Origin: a bacterium
GTDB taxonomy: Bacteria > Auribacterota > UBA3054 > B51-G9
Assembly: GCA_029939815.1 (NCBI GenBank)
Contig: JAOZSF010000145.1
Span: 1-5,659 of the forward strand
Reading direction: 5' to 3'
Length of the DNA stretch: 5,659 bases
In this document: positions 1 to 4,319 of the stretch, piece after piece
Layout: each line of letters starts with the position of its first letter
Position numbering within the stretch: the stretch's first letter is position 1
Position numbers and translations under genes: made by a program
Notes under the pieces: generated by a model
Databases searched by the model: none
Seen by the model: the letters and a program-made list of their open reading frames with translations, nothing else
Told to the model about the DNA's origin: nothing

Positions 1-898
1 TCATACCTTCTACATCTTCCAATACTTCCTCCTTACTAATTCCTTTACCGATTATCGCGAGAGATGTCGGTGCGGGAAGCGAGATGTTTTCCGGACAGGC
101 AGAGAAATTTATTTTTCCTGAAATCCCTTCGACCCAAAGATAACCGTCCGGAGTTTTTAACCGCCCTTTTATCCGCCAAAACTTCTCGTTGTATTTTTCG
201 CATAAATTTTTAAATTTATCGAGCGGAATTGTCCAGTCTTCAGTAATTGAAATGGAAGTTACCGGTTGCGGCTTGTGACCGACAGAGTTCGCGATGTCTA
301 ATCGCGGAACATTAAAACACGGAATTATTGAGGGATCGATTTTAGCGTTAACTGCTCTGAAAATTGGCGCTTTAACATTTAGTTTTCTTATTTCAGTTTC
401 AGTTTTGGAAAGAATTTCTTCAGATACTGTGTCGGTCTTGTTTAAAATGATTGCATCGGCAAGTTTGATCTGCTCCGATGCCGCACGTAAAGTTGTCAGG
501 ATTTTAAAAATCGTGTTTGGATCAACAAGACAAATATTTGAACGGACATATAATTTATCGCGAAGAAACGGAACGCTGATCATCTTAAAAATTTCGCTTA
601 CGTCAGCGATGCCCGTTGCTTCAACCCATATTTCATCCGGTTTTATTTCACTAACGATTTTTTCAAGCAGAGCAATAAAATCAGTTCGCAGACAAATACA
701 GAAAATACTTCCTTTGTTCAGCTCCCATTTTTCATAATCACCGTCCGGCAGTCTTGTGCCGTCAATGCCGAGTGAAGCGAATTCATTAACTATAACTGCG
801 AGTTTACCGGCATTTTTTTTGCGGGTATTTATTAGATGGGACAAAAAAGAGGTTTTTCCCGCACCGAGAAAACCGGATATTAAAGTTAAGGGAAGCAT
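1..898 (-). CDS. G3E-family (CobW/COG0523-like) P-loop GTPase, C-terminus cut by window edge
   Basis: The minus frame is open from an ATG at 896-898 to the window edge, giving 299 residues and no stop. The visible G3E signatures are a Walker A GFLGAGKT at residues 9-16, NEF at 38-40, a Walker-B-like stretch WVEATG at 91-96, and the guanine-specificity motif NKTD at 153-156, preceded by a typical SEQIKLADAIIL run. Residues from about 220 resemble the CobW C-terminal domain, so probably only the last few residues are missing. The family consists of cytosolic GTPases that insert or deliver metals (Zn, Co, Ni) or service metallo- and corrinoid enzymes; the substrate here cannot be told. The canonical CxCC metal motif is not intact: the stretch at 63-74 reads GSIFCICLRTDF, with only C67 and C69. 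No Shine-Dalgarno site or convincing promoter precedes the ATG. I chose this start because it places the P-loop at the usual distance from the N-terminus. The family call is firm; the specific role is unknown. Confidence 0.9.
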   Translation of the reverse strand, partial: MLPLTLISGFLGAGKTSFLSHLINTRKKNAGKLAVIVNEFASLGIDGTRLPDGDYEKWELNKGSIFCICLRTDFIALLEKIVSEIKPDEIWVEATGIADVSEIFKMISVPFLRDKLYVRSNICLVDPNTIFKILTTLRAASEQIKLADAIILNKTDTVSEEILSKTETEIRKLNVKAPIFRAVNAKIDPSIIPCFNVPRLDIANSVGHKPQPVTSISITEDWTIPLDKFKNLCEKYNEKFWRIKGRLKTPDGYLWVEGISGKINFSACPENISLPAPTSLAIIGKGISKEEVLEDVEGM

Positions 899-906
899 GT
901 ATAATT

Positions 907-976
907 GTGAATTACGAATTATGAATTATGGTTCTCTGTTCTCGGACCACAAATAACGGATAACGAAGAACGATTG
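907..976. repeat. Degenerate heptad (7-nt) tandem repeat upstream of the GTPase gene
   Basis: Read in steps of seven from 907, this stretch forms about ten consecutive degenerate units. It starts with gtgaatt, acgaatt and atgaatt, passes through gttct-type units at 931-944, and ends with acaaata, acggata, acgaaga and acgattg. The 10-mer acaaataacg at 949-958 recurs exactly at 5631-5640 in the array after clpX. Much of the space between the GTPase start codon and the palindromic element at 981 is therefore repeat sequence. No coding potential is evident. Confidence 0.6.
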
Positions 977-980
977 ACAC

Positions 981-1045
981 ACCTCGTCAGCTAACGCTGC
1001 CACCCCTCTTGATAGAGGGGATTTTACCGGCTACCGACTAACGGG
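981..1045. repeat. Palindromic (REP-like) intergenic element with two hairpins
   Basis: This GC-rich segment contains two perfect inverted repeats. One has CAGC (988-991) paired with GCTG (996-999) around TAAC. The other has CCCCTCT (1003-1009) paired with AGAGGGG (1014-1020) around TGAT. It lies between the stop of the lipoprotein gene and the start of the GTPase gene, both on the minus strand. In the minus direction the strong hairpin is followed by TGGCAG and no T-tract, so it is not a standard intrinsic terminator for the lipoprotein gene. On the plus strand it is followed by ATTTTA, but no plus-strand gene needs terminating here. An interspersed palindromic repeat is the best reading. 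The outer limits are approximate. Confidence 0.5.
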
Positions 1046-1047
1046 GA

Positions 1048-1449
1048 TTACTTCTTTGAAACTGAATCGAAAAGTTCTTCGAGATTGCCTTCGTCTATAA
1101 AGCCCATATCGATTATAACGATATCACCGGTAAGCAATTCATTATTATATTGTTCAAGTTCGGCTTTTCTATTTTCTTCTTCGGAATAATCGTAAAATTT
1201 ACGAACTTTTCCGTTCTTGTCCATAACCGTTAACTGAAGATAATTAGCGGTGATAGGTTTGGTCCAGAAAGGAATCCCCATCACGCTTTCTTCTCTTGAA
1301 AATGGTTCGAATTTTTTGCTGAGCAGGGTCCCTTCAAATGTTTTTTTAAACATATTCAAATCCTGCTGAGTAATTTTGCCGGACGGTTTGGTGGTGGCGC
1401 AACTACATAAGAGAGCAAAACATGTAACAAGTAGAATAATGTTTTTCAT
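1048..1449 (-). CDS. Small predicted lipoprotein of unknown function
   Basis: The protein has 133 residues. The N-terminus is a classic lipoprotein signal: a basic Lys at residue 2, a hydrophobic stretch at about 4-14, and a lipobox LCSC at 14-17. Cleavage before Cys17 and lipidation there are predicted. Residue +2 is Ala rather than Asp, which under the E. coli Lol rule would favour the outer membrane; this organism may not follow that rule. The mature part (about 116 residues) is hydrophilic, with many Glu and Lys, and ends in an acidic segment (about 104-130). I do not recognise a domain. The ATG at 1447-1449 is supported by the signal sequence, although no good Shine-Dalgarno site precedes it. 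The gene lies 70 nt after the transferase gene and has its own near-ideal promoter at 1509-1537, so it is probably transcribed separately from, or in addition to, the upstream operon. Confidence 0.85.
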   Translation of the reverse strand: MKNIILLVTCFALLCSCATTKPSGKITQQDLNMFKKTFEGTLLSKKFEPFSREESVMGIPFWTKPITANYLQLTVMDKNGKVRKFYDYSEEENRKAELEQYNNELLTGDIVIIDMGFIDEGNLEELFDSVSKK

Positions 1450-1508
1450 AATATTTTTTATTTCTGCTTAAAAATCATTTTAATTTTATAAGTTAAATTC
1501 AGATTGAA

Positions 1509-1537
1509 ATTATATCATTTCATTTTGACCTTGTCAA
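1509..1537 (-). promoter_or_regulatory. Perfect-consensus sigma70-type promoter for the lipoprotein gene
   Basis: On the minus strand, TTGACA (plus positions 1532-1537) is followed by a 17-nt spacer and TATAAT (1509-1514). Both boxes match the housekeeping consensus exactly at the optimal spacing. Transcription would start near 1501, leaving a leader of about 50 nt before the ATG at 1449. The -35 box overlaps the last codons of the upstream transferase gene (Leu-Thr near the C-terminus), and most of the spacer also lies in that gene. Confidence 0.85.
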
Positions 1538-2482
1538 TAGTTCGTAAGTTGCGGATGCGGCTATAAGAAAGATGAAAAGCTCGGTGCTGAATAAAGGTGG
1601 CGAAAATAATGAAAGAGTTCCGGCGATTAATGTTATAAAGAAAAGAACCGTAATGACAGACCAATTACTCATTCCTCGTTTCATAAGTCGGTGAGAAAAG
1701 TGGTCTTTTCCGCCGATTAGAACTGATTTTCCTGCATTTAATCTGACAATAATAACGGAAAAGGTGTCATAAATCGGCAGCCAGAAGAGAGGGAGGTAAT
1801 TAAGAATGTGAGTACCTGCTTTCCCGGAAGTTCCTGTTTTCATGCTAAGAAAAGCGAAAATGACACATATTGCCCCTATGAGCAGGCTGCCTGTATCGCC
1901 CATGAAAATTTTAGCTTTAGGAAAATTTAAGATTAGGAATCCCGCTATCGCAAAAATTAAAACTAAAAAGAAAAAATTAAAATTGTAAATTGCTAATGCT
2001 GTTAAAACAGCAATTCCGGTTGAAGCGCATAGCCCGTCAATATTATCGAGTAAATTAAAGGCGTTAGTGAAGAAGATTAGACAAAGGAAAATAGGAAAGA
2101 ACTGTTTAAAATTTATATAGAAAACAGAGAAAATATAATAAGGAATTAAAGATGCAAGAATTATTAAAAGTAATTTCAGTGTAGAAGATAACTTAAAAAT
2201 ATCATCAATTAGACCGACCAAAAAAAATGATAAAAATAAAACAGGAAGCCAAAAAATAGATTTAGAATGATTCCAAAATGGGAAACAAGAAATATAAAAG
2301 ACAACTATAAAAGAAATGAAAATCGCTATCCCCCCAAAATAAGGTGTTGGCGTATCGTGCTGTCGGAACTCGTTCGGATGGTCAAGCAGCCCTTTTTTGT
2401 GAGAAAAATAAATTATAAATCTACAAATAAAATATGAGATAAGAAGTGAAAGAACAGAAACAAAAATGTATAAATATATCAC
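1520..2482 (-). CDS. MraY/WecA-type polyprenyl-phosphate sugar-1-phosphate transferase (GT4-like integral membrane protein)
   Basis: This 320-residue polytopic membrane protein has roughly 10-11 predicted helices and is rich in Phe, Ile and Leu. Family motifs appear in the right order: RQHDTPTPYFGG at 40-51, the Mg-binding Asp pair D93-D94, NAFNLLDNIDG at 140-150 (conserved Asn143, Asp146, Asp149), FMGDTGS at 193-199, and the cytosolic KDHFSHRL at 259-266. Such enzymes move a sugar-1-phosphate from a UDP-sugar to undecaprenyl phosphate at the inner membrane, the first lipid-linked step of O-antigen, teichoic acid, capsule or murein synthesis. Its length and the HFSHRL loop suggest the WecA/TagO/WbpL side rather than MraY, which is usually longer, but the substrate is unproven. 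The start is a GTG at 2480-2482 overlapping the TGA of the preceding gene (GTGA), which implies translational coupling. No later start would keep the first helix. No glycosyltransferase genes are adjacent. Confidence 0.92.
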   Translation of the reverse strand: MIYLYIFVSVLSLLISYFICRFIIYFSHKKGLLDHPNEFRQHDTPTPYFGGIAIFISFIVVFYISCFPFWNHSKSIFWLPVLFLSFFLVGLIDDIFKLSSTLKLLLIILASLIPYYIFSVFYINFKQFFPIFLCLIFFTNAFNLLDNIDGLCASTGIAVLTALAIYNFNFFFLVLIFAIAGFLILNFPKAKIFMGDTGSLLIGAICVIFAFLSMKTGTSGKAGTHILNYLPLFWLPIYDTFSVIIVRLNAGKSVLIGGKDHFSHRLMKRGMSNWSVITVLFFITLIAGTLSLFSPPLFSTELFIFLIAASATYELLTRSK

Positions 2483-3090
2483 TTTAAAGATTTTAGTTTT
2501 GATATGATTGCGGATGCAAATTTACCGGCAGCTTTCGGTCCATTCGCGGTAATAATATTTCCGTCAACAGTAACCGCTTTACCGGTGTATTTAGCGCCGT
2601 GAATTGTGATTTTTTTACTCGCGCCGGACCAAACTGTTGCTTTTTTATTTTTGAGGACTCCGGCGTTTGCGAGAGTAACCGGAGCGATACAAATTGCGGC
2701 GAGGATTTTGTTTTGCGCAACCGTTTCCTTACAAATCTGATGGCAAAAATTATTGTTCCAGTAAATACTTGCCCCGCCGCCGCCGACAAAAACAATTGCG
2801 TTAAAATTTTTAACATTAAGATCGGAAAGTTTTTTGTCGGGAGTGAATTTATAACCGAGCATTCCTTTCGCTGATTTTGTTGATGTTGAGAAAACAACAA
2901 CCGTGAATCCTGCTTTTTTGAATGCCTTTAGAGGAATTAGCAATTCTTCATCGCGAAATTTATTCGGTGCGATGATCATCGCAATTTTTGCCGCATTAGC
3001 AATATTTTTCCCGGAATGACTGATATTTTTATCAGCCATTACCGGTAAAACACAAACCGCCGCAATGAATATAAAAAGCAGCGCTTTCAT
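2479..3090 (-). CDS. Exported DJ-1/PfpI-family protein (class I glutamine amidotransferase-like fold)
   Basis: The protein has 203 residues. An N-terminal signal peptide is evident (basic K2, hydrophobic core at about 4-16, likely cleavage after VMA at 17-19), so the mature domain is probably periplasmic. It has the DJ-1/PfpI pattern: a first beta strand IAMIIAP at 36-42, FRDEELLIP at 45-53 with Glu49 as the likely conserved acid, the glycine-rich FVGGGGAS at 101-108, and the nucleophile elbow AAICIAP at 131-137 with Cys134. The His that follows Cys in PfpI-type proteases is Ile135 here, so classical Cys-His protease activity is doubtful. Members of this family include stress proteins, glyoxalase- or deglycase-like enzymes and chaperones; the role here is open. 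Extra cysteines C116 and C120 lie in FCHQIC. The ATG is 18 nt after the trxA stop with no clear Shine-Dalgarno site, and the stop overlaps the next gene. It is probably co-transcribed with trxA. Confidence 0.9.
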   Translation of the reverse strand: MKALLFIFIAAVCVLPVMADKNISHSGKNIANAAKIAMIIAPNKFRDEELLIPLKAFKKAGFTVVVFSTSTKSAKGMLGYKFTPDKKLSDLNVKNFNAIVFVGGGGASIYWNNNFCHQICKETVAQNKILAAICIAPVTLANAGVLKNKKATVWSGASKKITIHGAKYTGKAVTVDGNIITANGPKAAGKFASAIISKLKSLK

Positions 3091-3108
3091 AGTTTGTCTA
3101 TAGTTTAA

Positions 3109-3435
3109 TTAAGCTCCGAATGCTGATTTCGCGTGCTCGGCAAGCATATCAAGCGACATACTTCCAACAGCGGTTTCTACAGCGGAACCGTTTTTAACGA
3201 AGATAATTGTAGGGATACTCATTACATTAAATTTTTGCGCTATTCCCGGTGCTTCATCCACATTGAGTTTGCAGACTTTATATTCCGGATGTTGTTCGGC
3301 GTATTTTTCCAATGTAGGACCGAAAGCCATGCAAGGTCCGCACCATGGAGCCCAGAAATCGATAATGACCGGTTTATCGGAATTAAGAACTTCGGCTTCG
3401 AAATTTTCTTCAGTTATGTTTATTTCATTACTCAT
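3109..3435 (-). CDS. trxA: Thioredoxin
   Basis: This is a complete 108-residue thioredoxin of the usual family length. It has the active site WCGPC at 31-35 (Cys32, Cys35), the buried Asp26 in FWAP context (DFWAPWCGPC), and the cis-proline motif SIPT at 73-76 (Pro75). It has no signal peptide, so it should act in the cytosol as a dithiol reductant for ribonucleotide reductase, peroxiredoxins and similar partners, recharged by thioredoxin reductase (not in this window). The ATG at 3433-3435 is preceded by AAAAGG at a spacing of 9 nt. It is the first gene of the minus-strand cluster and is followed after 18 nt by the DJ-1-like gene. It is divergent from clpP. An extra cysteine, Cys55, lies outside the active site. 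Confidence 0.97.
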   Translation of the reverse strand: MSNEINITEENFEAEVLNSDKPVIIDFWAPWCGPCMAFGPTLEKYAEQHPEYKVCKLNVDEAPGIAQKFNVMSIPTIIFVKNGSAVETAVGSMSLDMLAEHAKSAFGA

Positions 3436-3444
3436 TTTATTTGA

Positions 3445-3450
3445 CCTTTT
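3445..3450 (-). promoter_or_regulatory. Ribosome binding site of trxA
   Basis: AAAAGG on the minus strand ends 9 nt before the ATG at 3435. It is a modest purine-rich Shine-Dalgarno match that supports this start codon. Confidence 0.5.
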
Positions 3451-3487
3451 GTTTATTTAAACATTGATAATTATTTTCTTATATAAA

Positions 3488-3516
3488 ATTATAGTAAACT
3501 CTTTTTTTATATTCAA
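3488..3516 (-). promoter_or_regulatory. Sigma70-type promoter of the trxA operon
   Basis: On the minus strand, TTGAAT (plus positions 3511-3516) is followed by a 17-nt A-rich spacer and a perfect TATAAT (3488-3493). Transcription would begin near 3480, giving a leader of about 45 nt before trxA. The -35 box lies directly beside the first hairpin of the spacer (3518-3530). This is the only good promoter seen for trxA, the DJ-1-like gene and the transferase gene. Confidence 0.8.
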
Positions 3517-3517
3517 G

Positions 3518-3530
3518 TGGCGTGCCGCCA
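3518..3530. repeat. Small hairpin next to the trxA -35 box
   Basis: TGGCG (3518-3522) pairs with CGCCA (3526-3530) around a TGC loop. It is the first of three palindromes in the divergent spacer. It has no T-tract on either side and precedes no terminating gene, so it is not a standard terminator. It begins 2 nt upstream of the -35 box of the trxA promoter, so a protein binding here could affect that promoter; this is inference only. Confidence 0.45.
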
Positions 3531-3541
3531 ATTTCTAAATT

Positions 3542-3562
3542 CCCGCTTCGGGTCGAAGCGGG
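3542..3562. repeat. Perfect 9-bp palindromic hairpin in the divergent spacer
   Basis: CCCGCTTCG (3542-3550) pairs perfectly with CGAAGCGGG (3554-3562) around a GGT loop. It is far more GC-rich than its surroundings and lies in the middle of the clpP/trxA spacer, outside both promoters. It is probably an interspersed palindromic repeat; a regulator site is the alternative. Confidence 0.6.
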
Positions 3563-3574
3563 CTGCTCCAACAT

Positions 3575-3611
3575 CAAAGGTCAACCCCGGCATGCGCGGG
3601 GCGCTTATGCG
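3575..3611. repeat. Third palindrome of the divergent spacer with flanking short repeat
   Basis: CCCCG (3585-3589) pairs with CGGGG (3597-3601) around a 7-nt loop containing the self-complementary GCATGC. A minor CGC/GCG pair follows at 3602-3611. AGGTCAA immediately before it (3578-3584) recurs at 3619-3625 after it, as if the hairpin sits between copies of a short repeat. Confidence 0.5.
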
Positions 3612-3639
3612 AGGTCGAAGGTCAAAGCACAAAGCACAA
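3612..3639. repeat. Heptad tandem repeat upstream of the clpP promoter
   Basis: There are four consecutive 7-nt units: aggtcga, aggtcaa, agcacaa, agcacaa. The last two are identical. The array ends 12 nt before the clpP -35 box. The unit length matches the heptad arrays at 907-976 and 5610-5659, although the unit sequence differs. Confidence 0.6.
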
Positions 3640-3651
3640 ATTTTAATCATC

Positions 3652-3680
3652 TTGCCTTTTTGAGGCGTTTCTTTTATAAT
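3652..3680 (+). promoter_or_regulatory. Sigma70-type promoter of clpP-clpX
   Basis: TTGCCT (3652-3657) is followed by a 17-nt spacer and a perfect TATAAT (3675-3680). Transcription would start near 3687, giving a leader of about 43 nt. A second TATAAT at 3716-3721 abuts the ribosome binding site and is unlikely to be a functional -10 box, since transcripts from it would lose the leader. No CIRCE inverted repeat is present. Confidence 0.8.
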
Positions 3681-3721
3681 ATAAATCTAAAATAAACAAA
3701 GTAAAATTAACTGTATATAAT

Positions 3722-3725
3722 GGAG
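3722..3725 (+). promoter_or_regulatory. Ribosome binding site of clpP
   Basis: GGAG lies 5 nt before the ATG at 3731. It supports this start, which yields a ClpP beginning at the conserved mature N-terminus. Confidence 0.7.
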
Positions 3726-3730
3726 ACGAT

Positions 3731-4315
3731 ATGCCACTTGTACCAATGATATTGGAAACAACCGGTCGCACTGAACGTGCTTATGACATTTATTCGCGAC
3801 TTTTAAAAGATCGTATAATCTTTCTTGGAACGGCAATTAATGACGAAATAGCGAATTTAATTGTAGCTCAGTTGCTGTTTTTACAATCAGATGACCCTAA
3901 CAAAGATATAAGTTTGTATATAAATTCACCGGGCGGTTCTGTTACTGCCGGCTTGGCAATTTATGACACAATGCAGTTCCTGAAATGCGATATTAATACT
4001 TACTGCATAGGTCAGGCAGCAAGTATGGGAGCTGTCCTTCTTGCGGCTGGGACCAAAGGTAAACGTTATGTTCTGCCAAATTCCCGTGTGATGATTCACC
4101 AGCCGTGGGGTGGTGCTCAGGGAACTGCGTCGGATATCAGCATTCAGGCAAGGGAAATATTAAAGATCAGAGATACACTTTTAAGTATTCTTTCTGAAGC
4201 GACCGGGAAATCAGTTGAAGAGATTGGTAAAGATTCTGACCGGGATTTCTTTATGTCTGCGGAAGAAGCTAAAGAATATGGTCTTGTAGATAAAGTAATT
4301 AGTCACAAGGAATAA
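3731..4315 (+). CDS. clpP: ATP-dependent Clp protease proteolytic subunit ClpP
   Basis: This is a complete 194-residue S14-family serine peptidase with the catalytic triad Ser98 (GQAASMGAV), His123 (MIHQPWGG) and Asp172 (DSDRDFF). Other family marks are LYINSPGGSV at 62-71, which helps form the oxyanion hole, and the C-terminal SAEEAKEYGLVDKV. ClpP forms a double heptameric barrel in the cytosol and degrades proteins unfolded and fed in by ClpX or ClpA/C. The protein starts with MPLVPM, close to the mature N-terminus of other ClpPs, so unlike the E. coli enzyme it appears to have almost no propeptide. It is followed by clpX after 4 nt, is driven from the promoter at 3652-3680, and is divergent from trxA. 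The tig gene that often precedes clpP is not here. Confidence 0.98.
   Translation: MPLVPMILETTGRTERAYDIYSRLLKDRIIFLGTAINDEIANLIVAQLLFLQSDDPNKDISLYINSPGGSVTAGLAIYDTMQFLKCDINTYCIGQAASMGAVLLAAGTKGKRYVLPNSRVMIHQPWGGAQGTASDISIQAREILKIRDTLLSILSEATGKSVEEIGKDSDRDFFMSAEEAKEYGLVDKVISHKE
4307..4311 (+). promoter_or_regulatory. Ribosome binding site of clpX inside the end of clpP
   Basis: AAGGA within the last clpP codons lies 8 nt before the clpX ATG at 4320. The placement implies that clpX translation is coupled to clpP translation. Confidence 0.65.
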
Positions 4316-4319
4316 TATT

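Noticed and set aside
294..956. Plus-strand open frames at 294-737 and 756-956
   Set aside because: They are antisense to the G3E GTPase, whose motifs are unmistakable on the minus strand, and they have no recognisable domain or ribosome site.
1003..1020. Intrinsic terminator for the lipoprotein gene
   Set aside because: The hairpin is good but lacks a T-tract on the minus strand, the direction needed; a palindromic repeat fits better.
1523..1529. Further GGTCAAA copies on the minus strand (also near 3440-3446) as a shared operator
   Set aside because: The first lies in coding sequence and the second coincides with the trxA ribosome site; neither has a second half-site at the proper spacing.
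2493..2900. Second minus-strand frame and a plus-strand frame (2599-2874) over the DJ-1-like gene
   Set aside because: The frame at 2479-3090 has family motifs and a signal peptide; these overlapping frames have none and are shadows.
3133..3460. Plus-strand frames across trxA
   Set aside because: The minus strand encodes a textbook thioredoxin; the antisense frames lack any domain or start signal.
3518..3639. CRISPR array or tRNA in the divergent spacer
   Set aside because: The repeats are 7 nt or single hairpins with no regular spacers, and no cloverleaf can be formed.
3654..3674. Terminator-like GCCT/AGGC hairpin followed by T-rich sequence
   Set aside because: The stem has only 4 bp, no plus-strand gene ends upstream, and it overlaps the clpP promoter.
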